Source: Oxalobacter sp. (lineage in GTDB: Bacteria > Pseudomonadota > Gammaproteobacteria > Burkholderiales > Burkholderiaceae_D). From it: 64,000 nucleotides of DNA. A program made the translations under genes and the position numbers. Below are positions 30,896 to 39,805 of this stretch, piece after piece; the first letter of the stretch is position 1; every line of letters begins with the position of its first letter. Where the stretch lies: positions 1-64,000 of the forward strand of contig JAFWUI010000043.1 of assembly GCA_017524145.1 (NCBI GenBank), given 5' to 3'. The notes below the pieces were generated by a model. It was not told the origin of the DNA, made no database searches, and saw only the letters and a list, made by a program, of their open reading frames with translations.

Positions 30896-31695
30896 TGGCA
30901 ACGGCAATTGAAATCCGCGGGTTGAAAACGGCTTTTGGCAAGAATGTCATCCATGAGAACCTCAATCTGACAGTTGAGGAAGGGGCGATTGTTTCCATCA
31001 TAGGTGGATCAGGAACTGGTAAGACGACGCTGTTGCGCCAGATTTTGGGACTGGAGAAACCGGCGGCCGGTGAGATTACCGTGCTTGGGGTGAACCGGAA
31101 TACAGCAGCTTCGGATGAACTGCAAGCATTGAACAGCCGTTGGGGTGTGCTTTTCCAGCGTGGCGCTCTTTTCTCAGCCTTGACGGTTTTCGATAACATT
31201 GCCTTGCCTTTGCGGGAACTGAGGGGCTTGCCTGAACCGCTGATTTCAGATGCGGTCATGCTCAAGCTGCAGATGGTTGGGTTGAACCCTGCCGATGCGA
31301 ACAAGATGCCAGCTGATTTGTCTGGCGGTATGGTCAAACGTGTTGCCTTGGCGCGTTCATTGGCATTGGAACCTGATTTGATTTTCCTGGATGAGCCGAC
31401 ATCAGGGCTTGACCCTGTCTCTTCTGACAGTTTTGTGGAGCTTATCAAGAGTCTGCATGATGAACTGAACTTGACGGTTGTCATGGTTTCCCATGATTTG
31501 GATACCATTGTGGATATTTCCACCCAGATTGTTGTGCTGGCTGACCGTCAGGTGATTGCCAGTGGTCCGGTTGAAACCATCCTGTCAGTCAGGCATCCAT
31601 TCATTGAGGAATATTTCTTAGGGGCAAGGGGACGCAAGGTACTGAAAAACCTGCCTGACTATGATGCGATGATGAAAAGAATAGGGAGGGCTTGA
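30895..31695 (+). CDS. mlaF: MlaF-type ABC transporter ATP-binding protein
   Basis: The 266-residue ATPase drives the lipid transporter. Walker A GGSGTGKTTLLRQILG is near residue 39, the signature DLSGGMVKRVALARSLA near 141, and Walker B LIFLDEPTSGLDP near 160, with the switch histidine in MVSHDLD. The Q-loop lies in WGVLFQRGALFSALTVFDN, typical of MlaF-like proteins. Start and stop each overlap a neighbour, so stoichiometric co-translation is likely. Confidence 0.94.
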   Translation: MATAIEIRGLKTAFGKNVIHENLNLTVEEGAIVSIIGGSGTGKTTLLRQILGLEKPAAGEITVLGVNRNTAASDELQALNSRWGVLFQRGALFSALTVFDNIALPLRELRGLPEPLISDAVMLKLQMVGLNPADANKMPADLSGGMVKRVALARSLALEPDLIFLDEPTSGLDPVSSDSFVELIKSLHDELNLTVVMVSHDLDTIVDISTQIVVLADRQVIASGPVETILSVRHPFIEEYFLGARGRKVLKNLPDYDAMMKRIGRA

Positions 31696-32567
31696 TGGAA
31701 AACAAATCCCATGCATTCATTGCTGGGTTGTTCACCTTATTATTGGCAGGGGCAATCCTTGCTATTGTCTGGTTCCTGAACCGTGACAAGACGGTATACA
31801 TCCCTTATCGGGTCATGACATCCCAGTCAGTCGGTGGACTCAGCCCCCAGGCGAAAGTCCGTTTCAAGGGTATTGATGTCGGTCGGGTGACAACGATTGA
31901 ATTCAGTAAGGAGGAACCCGGCAATATCGAAATCGGTATTGAGGTCAGCGAAGAAGCGCCGATGACAGCCACTACGTTTGCAACCCTGACCTATCAGGGG
32001 GTCACTGGTATTGCATCCATTGAACTCAACGATTCCCAAGTGGGCGGGGAACGTCTCCAGTCATCTGCGGAAAACCCTGCCAAACTGCCGATGCGGCCTG
32101 GGCTTTTGGATGAGCTCCAGATGCGGGGACTTGCCATCCTGAAGGAAGTCCAAGTCATTACATCTGGATTGGCGACTATTGTAGATGACAAGAACAGCAA
32201 GGAAATCGTTACAACCATCCAGCATGTCAAGAAGGCCGCAGAGGGATGGTCACGCATTCCGGGAATCGTGGATCCAGGGGTCAAGGAATTTTCGTCAGCT
32301 GTCCATGACGGTCATCAGATGTTCATTACAATGAACCAGCTTTCTGAGGACCTCAAGGGATTGACAAAGAAAGCCAATGCACTGATGAACAAGGGGATGC
32401 AGAGCGATACAATGCCGAAACTTGAAGCATTGGCAGCAGATGCCCGTCAGACCATGCGCAATATAAACAGCCTGATGGAACAGTATAAACAGCGTCCAAC
32501 TGGTGTCTTGTTTGGTGCCCGTGGCCCAGCTCCTGGTCCAGGTGAAACAGGCTTTACAGGACGGTAG
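31695..32567 (+). CDS. mlaD: MlaD-like MCE-domain protein
   Basis: A single N-terminal membrane helix (AFIAGLFTLLLAGAILAIVWFL) is followed by an MCE domain (SQSVGGLSPQAKVRFKGIDVGRVTTI) and a long helical region ending in a Pro/Gly-rich tail (GARGPAPGPGETG). At 290 residues it is longer than E. coli MlaD (about 180) and resembles the PqiB/YebT or three-gene YrbE-MCE types. It would form a hexameric periplasmic lipid channel. The ATG at 31695 overlaps the mlaF stop, and AGGGAGGG supplies the ribosome binding site. Confidence 0.9.
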   Translation: MENKSHAFIAGLFTLLLAGAILAIVWFLNRDKTVYIPYRVMTSQSVGGLSPQAKVRFKGIDVGRVTTIEFSKEEPGNIEIGIEVSEEAPMTATTFATLTYQGVTGIASIELNDSQVGGERLQSSAENPAKLPMRPGLLDELQMRGLAILKEVQVITSGLATIVDDKNSKEIVTTIQHVKKAAEGWSRIPGIVDPGVKEFSSAVHDGHQMFITMNQLSEDLKGLTKKANALMNKGMQSDTMPKLEALAADARQTMRNINSLMEQYKQRPTGVLFGARGPAPGPGETGFTGR

Positions 32568-32590
32568 GGATAACGATAGGAAAATCCAAT

Positions 32591-33193
32591 ATGATGAAGA
32601 AACTCAGAACCAGCATAATTCCGGCATTGGTTGCCTGCCTGCTGTCAGCCTGTTCCTTGATGGATATCCGCCCCTCTCCCACACTCTATGACTTGGGACC
32701 ATTGCAGATTGAGGAAATGGGGCGTCTGCCGGGAGGGATGCCTAATATCACAACCAAGGTTTATGCACCGGATTGGATGGATGACAGTCTGATGGTTTAC
32801 CGGTTGGATTATGTGGACAATCAACAGGTACGTTTCTATACGGAAAGCAGTTGGGCAGCTTCCCCCGTTACGCTTTTCAGAAGCCGGATGGATGCCTATC
32901 TGATGGCAATCGGCAACCGTTCAGCCAGTACCCTTGAAACGGATGCCCTAAGCCTCAAGATAGTGTTTGAGGATTTCAGCCAGCATTTTGCTGATGAGCG
33001 TACCTGTACAGGGCGTATTGCTGTCCGGGCTTCGCTGTACAAGGGACAGGAACTGCTTGCCCAGCAGCGTTTTGTTGCTGAAGAACAGGCTGAAACTGCA
33101 AATGCAGCAGGTGGAGCCCATGCGCTTTCCAAAGCGTCTGACGCTGTCATTGCCAATATCATGAACTGGGTTGCCATCAAGGGTGGACGCTGA
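32591..33193 (+). CDS. ABC-type transport auxiliary lipoprotein (PqiC/DUF330-like)
   Basis: The 200-residue lipoprotein has a signal peptide ending in the lipobox LSAC near residue 21. The mature domain shows PTLYDLGPLQ, VYAPDWMDDSLMVYRLDYVDNQQVRFYTESSWAASP (landmarks only) and a C-terminal helix with ALSKASDAVIANIMNWV. This is the pattern of PqiC-like outer-membrane partners of MCE transporters. As last gene of the operon it probably serves as the outer-membrane end of the lipid bridge, taking the place of MlaA/MlaC, which are absent here. Confidence 0.85.
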   Translation: MMKKLRTSIIPALVACLLSACSLMDIRPSPTLYDLGPLQIEEMGRLPGGMPNITTKVYAPDWMDDSLMVYRLDYVDNQQVRFYTESSWAASPVTLFRSRMDAYLMAIGNRSASTLETDALSLKIVFEDFSQHFADERTCTGRIAVRASLYKGQELLAQQRFVAEEQAETANAAGGAHALSKASDAVIANIMNWVAIKGGR

Positions 33194-33214
33194 ATACAGG
33201 AAAAAGAGGTATTG

Positions 33215-33838
33215 ATGAGCCAAGTAGAACCGTTTTTCATCTCTGGAGCAGCAGGAACCCTCGAATGCCTGAGGGAAATGCCGGAAGGAACACCGGTTGG
33301 GATTGCATTGATCGCCCACCCCCATCCACTTTATGGGGGAGATATGCATAACAAGGTGGTCCAGACAATGGCAAGGGCTTTCAGTGCGCTAGGGTATATT
33401 GCCGTACGTATGAATTGCCGGGGTGTTGGGATGTCGCAGGGAACCCATGATGGGGGTAAGGGCGAAGCGGAAGATATGGCATTGCTGTTGGCGCAGATGC
33501 AGGCAGATTATCCCGGATTATCTGTGGTGCTGGGAGGCTATTCTTTTGGTACTTATGTCCAATCCCTGCTTTGCGAAAGTTTAGGGAAGGCGGGAAAACC
33601 GCAGCCCAGGATGATACTGGTCAGTGCAACGGCCGGGATGTGGACAACTGATACAGTGCCTGCTGATACGGTATTGATTCACGGTGACTTGGATGAGATG
33701 GTGCCACTCCGTACCCTGTTGGATTGGGCGCGCCCTCAAGGATTGACAGTCAACGTCATCACCGGGGCAGATCATTTCTATAACCGCCGCCTGCTGCCCA
33801 TCCGTGACATCATTACGGCACATTTCCTGAAGACCTGA
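33215..33838 (+). CDS. Alpha/beta hydrolase
   Basis: The 207-residue alpha/beta-hydrolase fold protein has an oxyanion-type segment AHPHPLYGGDMHNKVV near residue 34, NCRGVGMSQG near 68, the nucleophile elbow GGYSFGTYVQ near 108 (Ser), HGDLDEMVP near 154 (Asp) and GADHFYNRR near 182 (His). The triad is complete. Members of this small cytoplasmic subgroup have no firmly known substrate. I use the ATG at 33215 behind AAAGAGGT, not the TTG at 33212. Confidence 0.85.
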   Translation: MSQVEPFFISGAAGTLECLREMPEGTPVGIALIAHPHPLYGGDMHNKVVQTMARAFSALGYIAVRMNCRGVGMSQGTHDGGKGEAEDMALLLAQMQADYPGLSVVLGGYSFGTYVQSLLCESLGKAGKPQPRMILVSATAGMWTTDTVPADTVLIHGDLDEMVPLRTLLDWARPQGLTVNVITGADHFYNRRLLPIRDIITAHFLKT

Positions 33839-33865
33839 AAGGATGACAAAGGAAAGGAGTATCCA

Positions 33866-34168
33866 ATGACAACGATGCAATCAAGCCTGAGTGGCAGCTG
33901 CTTTCTCGGAGATACCGACCCGATTCCCTATCCATGTGAGTTCCCAATCAAGATTATGGGGCTGAAACAGGATGGGTTCGCTGAGGTCATCGTTGAGATT
34001 GTCAGGCGTCATGACGAGAAGTTCGACCCAGCAGGACTCCAGATGCGCCCATCTGCCAAGGGCAAATACCTGTCATTCACAGCAGTTGTCAATGCAGTGA
34101 GCCGCGCGCAGCTTGACAATATCTACCGGGAGCTGACATCCCATCCGATGGTCAAGATTGTCCTTTGA
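33866..34168 (+). CDS. ybeD: DUF493 protein, YbeD family
   Basis: The 100-residue protein belongs to the YbeD/DUF493 family of small ACT-like folds, with YPCEFPIKIMG near residue 24 and GKYLSFTAVVNAVSRAQLDNIYREL near the end. It nearly always precedes lipB, as here. A strong AAAGGAG lies before the ATG. Its last base is the first base of the lipB start codon (TGATG). The molecular role is unknown, and the link with lipoylation comes from gene neighbourhood. Confidence 0.9.
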   Translation: MTTMQSSLSGSCFLGDTDPIPYPCEFPIKIMGLKQDGFAEVIVEIVRRHDEKFDPAGLQMRPSAKGKYLSFTAVVNAVSRAQLDNIYRELTSHPMVKIVL

Positions 34169-34842
34169 TGCCGTCAATGGGAACGCTTATACCGGGCGGT
34201 GTCATAGTCCGCCAATTAGGAAACATACCCTATCAAAGTGCCTATGACCGGATGCGGCAGTTCACCCAGACACGTACTGTCCAGACATTGGATGAAATCT
34301 GGTTGGTTGAGCATCCGCCTGTTTTTACCCTTGGAAGGGCAGCGGGCAGGAACCATATCCTGGATGCTGGTCAGATTCCCATTGTTGAGACAGACCGTGG
34401 CGGAGAAGTCACTTACCATGGTCCTGGTCAGGCAGTCCTCTATCTGATGTTCGACCTGCACAGGCGTTTCAAGCGTCTCTGGATCCATGATTTTGTTTTC
34501 AGGCTGGAAGCTGCGGTTTTACAGGTCTTGGCACAGCACCAGTTGCAAGGGGAACGCCGTGCCGGTGCACCAGGCATCTATATGCCAGTCCATCAAGGCG
34601 CCAAGATTGCGGCTTTAGGGCTCAAGGTCAATCATAGGGGGCATTCATACCACGGTCTTGCCTTGAACGTGGATATGGATATTGCGCCATTCAGTCAGAT
34701 TGATCCGTGTGGCTATCCAGGACTGGCAGTTACGGATATGAAAACCTTGGGCGTTTCCTGTCAGGTGACGGACATCCAGTTGGAATTGGTCAAGGCACTT
34801 GCTGCCAATATCGGATTTACGGTCAAGGAAGCCTTGCCATGA
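34168..34842 (+). CDS. lipB: Octanoyl-[acyl-carrier-protein]--protein N-octanoyltransferase
   Basis: LipB moves octanoate from acyl carrier protein to lipoyl domains of dehydrogenases. The protein has [21 protein letters not shown] near residue 75, the catalytic lysine in [12 protein letters not shown] near 145 and the acyl-accepting cysteine in [13 protein letters not shown] near 180. An ATG at 34168 or a second at 34177 are both possible starts. The gene overlaps lipA by 4 bp, so lipoate assembly is encoded as ybeD-lipB-lipA. Confidence 0.95.
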   Translation: MPSMGTLIPGGVIVRQLGNIPYQSAYDRMRQFTQTRTVQTLDEIWLVEHPPVFTLGRAAGRNHILDAGQIPIVETDRGGEVTYHGPGQAVLYLMFDLHRRFKRLWIHDFVFRLEAAVLQVLAQHQLQGERRAGAPGIYMPVHQGAKIAALGLKVNHRGHSYHGLALNVDMDIAPFSQIDPCGYPGLAVTDMKTLGVSCQVTDIQLELVKALAANIGFTVKEALP

Positions 34843-35819
34843 CAGAAGAGGAAGTTCAGGAAAAGAAAATTGTCCTGCATCCACGGCAGAAAGGTGCTGG
34901 AAAAACTGCTCATATCCCAATACCTATTGAACCATCTGCCAAATTGCCCAAGCCGCCATGGCTGAAGGTCCGGGCGGGCAGGTATGCTTCCCATTTCAAT
35001 CAGGTCAAAGACCTTCTTGTTGGCAACCAGCTCATTACAGTCTGTGAGGAAGCATCCTGTCCGAATAAAGGGGAATGTTATGGCAGTGGAACGGCAGCTT
35101 TCATGATTCTAGGCGACCGGTGTACGCGGCGCTGCCCTTTCTGTGATGTTGCACATGGAATCCCTATGCCGCCTGATCCAAACGAGCCAGAAACTTTGGC
35201 AGAAGTGGTTGCCCAATTGGGTCTGACCCATGTGGTCATCACTTCTGTCAACCGGGATGACCTTCCCGATGGAGGTGCCAGCCATTTCATCGCCTGTCAA
35301 CGGGCAATCCGGGTGCGTTCCCCCATGACACGGATTGAGGTGCTGACGCCTGATTTCCGCAGGAAGGTCAAGGAGGCATTGGCTGGCTTTGCAAAGGAAC
35401 CGCCTGATATTTTCAACCATAATCTGGAGACGGTTTCCCGGCTTTATCCTCAGAGCCGTCCTGGTGCGGATTATGAAGGGTCTCTCAACCTGCTCAAGGC
35501 TTTTGGGGACAAGTGTCCTGATGTTCCCCGGAAATCTGGTCTGATGGTTGGGCTGGGGGAAACTGATGAAGAAATTCTCCAGACCATCAGGGACTTGTAC
35601 CATCATGGTGTCCGGATGCTGACCATCGGGCAGTATCTCCAGCCGTCCAAGCATCATCTACCGGTCAGACGTTATGTTGCACCGGCAACCTTTGATTGGT
35701 ACAAGGAACAGGCACTTGACATCGGTTTTGATTTTGTCGCTTCAGCCCCCTTGGTACGTTCCAGCTACCATGCCGGGCATCAGGCGGAATATGTCTTGGA
35801 AAACAAAGTGGGTTCCTGA
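34839..35819 (+). CDS. lipA: Lipoyl synthase
   Basis: This radical SAM enzyme inserts two sulfurs into protein-bound octanoate. The auxiliary cluster cysteines are in [12 protein letters not shown] (C-x4-C-x5-C) and the radical SAM cluster in [13 protein letters not shown] (C-x3-C-x2-C). The C-terminal RSSYHA supplies the conserved serine ligand. The ATG at 34839 (326 residues) overlaps the lipB stop as ATGA. A longer frame from 34707 lies inside lipB and is rejected. A bidirectional hairpin follows. Confidence 0.97.
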   Translation: MTEEEVQEKKIVLHPRQKGAGKTAHIPIPIEPSAKLPKPPWLKVRAGRYASHFNQVKDLLVGNQLITVCEEASCPNKGECYGSGTAAFMILGDRCTRRCPFCDVAHGIPMPPDPNEPETLAEVVAQLGLTHVVITSVNRDDLPDGGASHFIACQRAIRVRSPMTRIEVLTPDFRRKVKEALAGFAKEPPDIFNHNLETVSRLYPQSRPGADYEGSLNLLKAFGDKCPDVPRKSGLMVGLGETDEEILQTIRDLYHHGVRMLTIGQYLQPSKHHLPVRRYVAPATFDWYKEQALDIGFDFVASAPLVRSSYHAGHQAEYVLENKVGS

Positions 35820-35854
35820 TGCCTTTCAAAGACATCAGGCAGGTACACAATAAA

Positions 35855-35887
35855 AAAGCAGGAACCGCCATATCCGGTTCCTGCTTT
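35855..35887. terminator. Bidirectional terminator between lipA and dsbA
   Basis: Arms of 13 bp (AAAGCAGGAACCG and complement) enclose a seven-base loop. An A-rich run precedes it on the plus strand, giving a T tract on the minus strand, and a short TTT follows on the plus strand. It sits between two convergent genes and can end both. Confidence 0.75.
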
Positions 35888-35910
35888 CCAGGGTAGGCCA
35901 AGAACCAGGA

Positions 35911-36597
35911 TTACCGCTTTCTGGCACGTTCTTTCAACGTACGGTTGACAAGGTTGTCCAATACTTTCAACGTTCCATTGATGGCTTCCTGCTCATTCAT
36001 ATCAGCTTTGTTGCCTTCGCTGATGATAGCAGGAGATGTCACAAAACGGCCGTCAATGACAATCATTGGAACACCGTCAACCTTATAGGTATCCAGGAAT
36101 CCAGCTCCCTGCTTGCATAGGGACTCAACATAGAAGGACTGGAACATTTCCACGAATTTCTGGCGGTCAATGCCGTTTTCTTCAATCCAACGGAAAACCT
36201 GGACATCAGTCCTGAAAGGGTAGCGTTGTTCCTGCATTGCCTGGAAAATCTTATGGTGCATACTGTTGGTCAGTTCACCCATTGCAGCCAATGTATAGAA
36301 CATCCGCTGTTGCATTGCCATACCATCTCCGAATTTTACATGTACCCTGCGGAACAAGACTTTATCCTTGTGCTGGCGTGCCCAGTTGGTAATCGGTAGG
36401 TCAAGCCGGTAGCAGTGGTCACAGAAATAGCCGAAGAATTCAATGATTTCAACTTTCTTGCCCGCTTCTGCATCCTGCTGGATGGAAAGTAGTTGGTAAT
36501 CTACATTCAGTTGGGGATTGGAGGGTCTGGCTGCAGCTGTCATGGCAATGGCTCCAAGCAGGAGCATGGCTGCAAGATGCCTTAAAAATGTTTTCAT
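35911..36597 (-). CDS. dsbA: Thiol:disulfide interchange protein DsbA, with CDHC active site
   Basis: This periplasmic oxidase puts disulfide bonds into exported proteins. It has a signal peptide (LLLGAIAMTAAA), a thioredoxin fold with the active site FFGYFCDHCYRLD near residue 59 and the cis-proline loop VDGVPMIVIDG near 168. The usual DsbA dipeptide is Pro-His; here it is Asp-His, which should alter the redox potential. The 228 residues are a normal length. It lies 4 bp behind the SPOR-domain gene in an argS-SPOR-dsbA operon, a common betaproteobacterial order. Confidence 0.92.
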   Translation of the reverse strand: MKTFLRHLAAMLLLGAIAMTAAARPSNPQLNVDYQLLSIQQDAEAGKKVEIIEFFGYFCDHCYRLDLPITNWARQHKDKVLFRRVHVKFGDGMAMQQRMFYTLAAMGELTNSMHHKIFQAMQEQRYPFRTDVQVFRWIEENGIDRQKFVEMFQSFYVESLCKQGAGFLDTYKVDGVPMIVIDGRFVTSPAIISEGNKADMNEQEAINGTLKVLDNLVNRTLKERARKR

Positions 36598-36601
36598 GGC
36601 C

Positions 36602-37198
36602 TTACTTGATTATGGTGGTTGGGATGCCGCTGCTTTTGAGCCTGGACTGGATTTTGGCAACACTGGACGGTTGGTAAGGACCTAAGCGGATGCGGTAGAA
36701 CCTGTCTGTCCCGGAACCAGACTGCTGGATTTGTGAACTGTATCCCATAAGTGCCAGATTGCCGCGCATGTTGTCCGCCTGTTCCCGGTTTTTGAATGCC
36801 CCTGCTTGGAGGAATACCGGCTTGTCCTGCTGGGATTTAGTGGCTTCATGAGAGGTCTTTGCAGGGGGAGGCAAGGCGCGTGGGTCAACAGCTGGGGAAC
36901 GTGTTTCTGGCATGACTGCCGGGCGGTTTGCAGACGAAGCAGGCGCAGGGGTAGTGTCCGGTTGCTCATTTTCTGGACGTTGGGGAGTGTCCTTGTACAT
37001 AGGTTGGTTCGGATCAGTTGCTGACGGCTGACCGGTTTGGATCTGCGCTTGCTGGACAGGTTGTTCTGGTTTGGAATCTTCTTTCTTCGTGACAGGTGAA
37101 GAACGCAGTAAGAAAAACGCCACGGCTGCCGCAATGGCAAGCCCTGTGACCAGTCCAAGGATAAAACCGAAAAAAGTACCGCTTCTCTGAGTAGCCAT
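36602..37198 (-). CDS. SPOR-domain membrane protein (FtsN-like)
   Basis: The 198-residue protein has a short cytoplasmic start, one membrane helix (FFGFILGLVTGLAIAAAVAFFLL) and a Pro/Gln-rich periplasmic linker of about 90 residues. A C-terminal SPOR domain follows (FLQAGAFKNREQADNMRGNLALMG and FYRIRLGPYQ). SPOR domains bind denuded septal peptidoglycan, so a role at the division site like FtsN is likely. Located between argS and dsbA with gaps of 3 and 4 bp. A true FtsN assignment would need more than domain layout. Confidence 0.88.
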   Translation of the reverse strand: MATQRSGTFFGFILGLVTGLAIAAAVAFFLLRSSPVTKKEDSKPEQPVQQAQIQTGQPSATDPNQPMYKDTPQRPENEQPDTTPAPASSANRPAVMPETRSPAVDPRALPPPAKTSHEATKSQQDKPVFLQAGAFKNREQADNMRGNLALMGYSSQIQQSGSGTDRFYRIRLGPYQPSSVAKIQSRLKSSGIPTTIIK

Positions 37199-37201
37199 AA
37201 T

Positions 37202-38917
37202 TCACATCTTTTCAGGACAGGAAACACCCAATAGTCCCAGACCGTTGCGCAGCACCTGACGCACGGCTTTCAGCAGTGCAAGACGCGCTAGCTTTGTTTT
37301 CTCGTCATCCACCAGGAAACGTTCTGCATTGTAATAACCGTGCAGTTCCCCAGCGAGTTCACGCAGGTAGAAAGCGACCAGATGGGGACTCAGCTCATCC
37401 ATTGCACGGGATAGCAGGTCTGGATATTCCGCCAGTTTTGTCAACAGGGCTGTTTCATGTGGTGAGGCCAGTGGGGAAAGGTCCACCTTGTCCAAGGAAG
37501 ATTCATCGCCTCCCCATTGGGCGAAAACAGAACAGATACGGGCGTGGGCATATTGGACGTAATAGACAGGGTTTTCATCCGAACGTGCCAGTGCCAGGTC
37601 CACATCAAAAACAAACTCGGTATCTGCCTTGCGGGAAATCAGGAAAAACCGCACAGCATCGCGTCCCCGGGTGATGTCACCTGCACCGGACCATTCAATC
37701 AGGTCGCGGACGGTCACATAGGAACCGGCACGTTTGGAAATCTTGACTTCTGCGCCATCCTTCATCACAGTGACCATCTTATGCAGTACATAGTCTGGGA
37801 AAGCTTTGGGAATGCCTTTATTGACTCCCTGCAACCCAGCCTTCACTCGGGCAATGGTGCCATGATGGTCACTGCCTTGGATGTTCACAACCTTGTCAAA
37901 GCCCCGGTTCCATTTGTTGATGTGGTAAGCGACATCTGGAACAAAATAGGTGTAAGTCCCATCGGTTTTGCGCATCACACGGTCTTTGTCATCGCCATAT
38001 TCCGTTGACCGTAACCAAAGGGCTCCTCCGTCCTCGAAGGTCTTGCCTTCTTTGGTCAGCGTATCTACTGTTTCTTGGACCTTGCCATCGGTATAAAGCG
38101 AAGATTCCAAGAAAAAATTGTCGAAATGGATGCCAAATGCATTCAGGTCGTTGTCCTGTTCGTTCCGCAGATAAGCAACAGAGAATGCCCGGATGGAGGC
38201 AAGGTCTTCAACATTGCCTGAAGCGGTTACGGTGTCGCAGTTGCGGGCAGAAATGGTCTTTTTGGCCAGGAAATCTTTCGCAATGTCAGCAATATAGTCA
38301 CCGTTGTAAGCACTTTCCGGCCAGCCTTCATCACCGGGTTTCAAACCTTTTGCCCGTGCTTGGACAGAGAGTGTCAGGTTGTTGATCTGCACTCCGGCAT
38401 CGTTGTAATAGAACTCGCGGGTGACATTGTAACCTTGGGAAGCAAACAGAGCAGAAATGGCATCACCCAACGCACCTTGGCGGCCGTGTCCAACATGCAG
38501 GGGGCCGGTGGGGTTTGCAGAAACGAACTCCACCATGACTTTCCTGCCAGCTCCGCGGTTGCTGGTTCCAAAGGCATCTTTGGCTGCCAGGACTTCCGAG
38601 ACAACCTGTTGACGGGCAGCTGGTGTCAGGCGGATGTTGATGAATCCAGGTCCAGCAACTTCACAAGTGTCAATCACCCCTTCGTGGGCAGGGGATGCCA
38701 TGATGGAAGCCACAATTGTATTGGCTGTTTCCCTGGGGTTCTTCTTCAGCGGGCGTGCCAGTTGCATAGCGATATTGCAGGCAGCATCACCGTGGGAAGC
38801 ATCACGGGGACGTTCCAGTGCTACGACCGGTTTCTTTGCAATATCCACCCCGGCTGTCAGGGCATCCACAGCATTTTGAATCAGGCCTGTAATCAGTTCT
38901 TTCTGTTGAGCAAGCAT
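37202..38917 (-). CDS. argS: Arginyl-tRNA synthetase
   Basis: It charges tRNA-Arg. This class I enzyme of 571 residues shows [20 protein letters not shown] with the HIGH motif near residue 125. The Rossmann fold and [16 protein letters not shown] follow, a KMSKS-equivalent. The C-terminal anticodon-binding domain ends in [23 protein letters not shown]. Length fits the family. It leads an operon with the SPOR protein and dsbA. Confidence 0.97.
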   Translation of the reverse strand: MLAQQKELITGLIQNAVDALTAGVDIAKKPVVALERPRDASHGDAACNIAMQLARPLKKNPRETANTIVASIMASPAHEGVIDTCEVAGPGFINIRLTPAARQQVVSEVLAAKDAFGTSNRGAGRKVMVEFVSANPTGPLHVGHGRQGALGDAISALFASQGYNVTREFYYNDAGVQINNLTLSVQARAKGLKPGDEGWPESAYNGDYIADIAKDFLAKKTISARNCDTVTASGNVEDLASIRAFSVAYLRNEQDNDLNAFGIHFDNFFLESSLYTDGKVQETVDTLTKEGKTFEDGGALWLRSTEYGDDKDRVMRKTDGTYTYFVPDVAYHINKWNRGFDKVVNIQGSDHHGTIARVKAGLQGVNKGIPKAFPDYVLHKMVTVMKDGAEVKISKRAGSYVTVRDLIEWSGAGDITRGRDAVRFFLISRKADTEFVFDVDLALARSDENPVYYVQYAHARICSVFAQWGGDESSLDKVDLSPLASPHETALLTKLAEYPDLLSRAMDELSPHLVAFYLRELAGELHGYYNAERFLVDDEKTKLARLALLKAVRQVLRNGLGLLGVSCPEKM

Positions 38918-39027
38918 GGAAAACTACTAAAAAACATTTTCGACAGGAAAAGGATCTTGTCCATTTCTTAAACCAATGGATGATTATACCTTTCTTCTTG
39001 ACACCGGAAGCAGGCAAGCAATAAAAA

Positions 39028-39049
39028 AGCACCTGAAAAATCAGGTGCT
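39028..39049 (-). terminator. Terminator of the Spy-like gene
   Basis: On the minus strand AGCACCTGA and TCAGGTGCT (9-bp arms) enclose a TTTT loop and run into TTTTTTAT. It lies about 30 bp behind the stop of the Spy-like gene and upstream of argS. Confidence 0.8.
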
Positions 39050-39077
39050 CAGAAAACCCAGTAAATGTTGCTGTCAA

Positions 39078-39623
39078 TCAGTTCTGGCTATCTGCAGGAC
39101 GGGAACCGCGGAATCCACGATGTTTACCATGGCGATGACGTGGAGGATGGTGAGGCATGGCTTCTTTGTCGAAAACCTGTTTCTGGGCATCACTCAGCTT
39201 TGCATAGAAAGTCCTGGTGGCGTCCAGACGTTCCTGCAGGCGTGCTTCATGGCGTTTCATGCCGTCCAGCATCTTTTCCAAGCGTTCTGGCGCAGTCATT
39301 TTTTCAAAATCTTCACGGGAAGGACGGTCTCCACGTGGTCCCCTGTCTTTGTTCACTACGGCCACATAGTCGTTCCAAGCCGGTTCTTGAGAAGAAGAAA
39401 GCTTCAGGTCGTCATGCAGTTTCTGAAGGCGTTGTTGGCGTGCTTCCGGACCAAACCAGCCAGAGCCGCCTTTCAGTTTCTTACCTTTAAAATGGGGAGG
39501 AGGGCATTCACAGTTCTGTACAGCACTATCCATAGGGGCTGGGTTTTCTCCAGCGGCAAAGCAGGAAGCACTCAATCCCAGTGCAGCTGTACCAATGATG
39601 AGACAGCGGGTCAGTTTGTTCAT
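39078..39623 (-). CDS. Spy/CpxP-family periplasmic chaperone-like protein (LTxxQ motif)
   Basis: The 181-residue exported protein has a signal peptide ending SCFAA. Two LTxxQ-type motifs are visible: DDLKLSSSQEPAWNDYV near residue 73 and AKLSDAQKQVFDKEAM near 142, as in the Spy and CpxP helical chaperones. The C-terminus is rich in His, Arg and Gly (PRHRHGKHRGFRGSR), which might bind metal. CpxP/Spy proteins are usually stress-induced, but no regulator gene is nearby. AAAGGAT precedes the ATG. Confidence 0.82.
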   Translation of the reverse strand: MNKLTRCLIIGTAALGLSASCFAAGENPAPMDSAVQNCECPPPHFKGKKLKGGSGWFGPEARQQRLQKLHDDLKLSSSQEPAWNDYVAVVNKDRGPRGDRPSREDFEKMTAPERLEKMLDGMKRHEARLQERLDATRTFYAKLSDAQKQVFDKEAMPHHPPRHRHGKHRGFRGSRPADSQN

Positions 39624-39744
39624 AGCTTATCCTTTCAGATAGAAAAAGAGGGGTCAATCTGCAACTACTTTGACAGCCAGTATATCGGTATGATTCTTTG
39701 GAGGTTGTGAGACTTTGTAACAATCAGGATACATCAAAATGCAG

Positions 39745-39776
39745 AACGGCAGGTATCCTGAAGGATGCCTGCCGTT
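39745..39776 (-). terminator. Probable terminator downstream of the FAH-family gene
   Basis: Arms of 14 bp (AACGGCAGGTATCC against GGATGCCTGCCGTT, one G-T pair) enclose a TGAA loop. The flanks carry only short T tracts on either strand, so the stem is stronger evidence than the tail. Confidence 0.6.
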
Positions 39777-39805
39777 GTTGCCTGTTCTGTCTAGTTGACG
39801 GTCAA

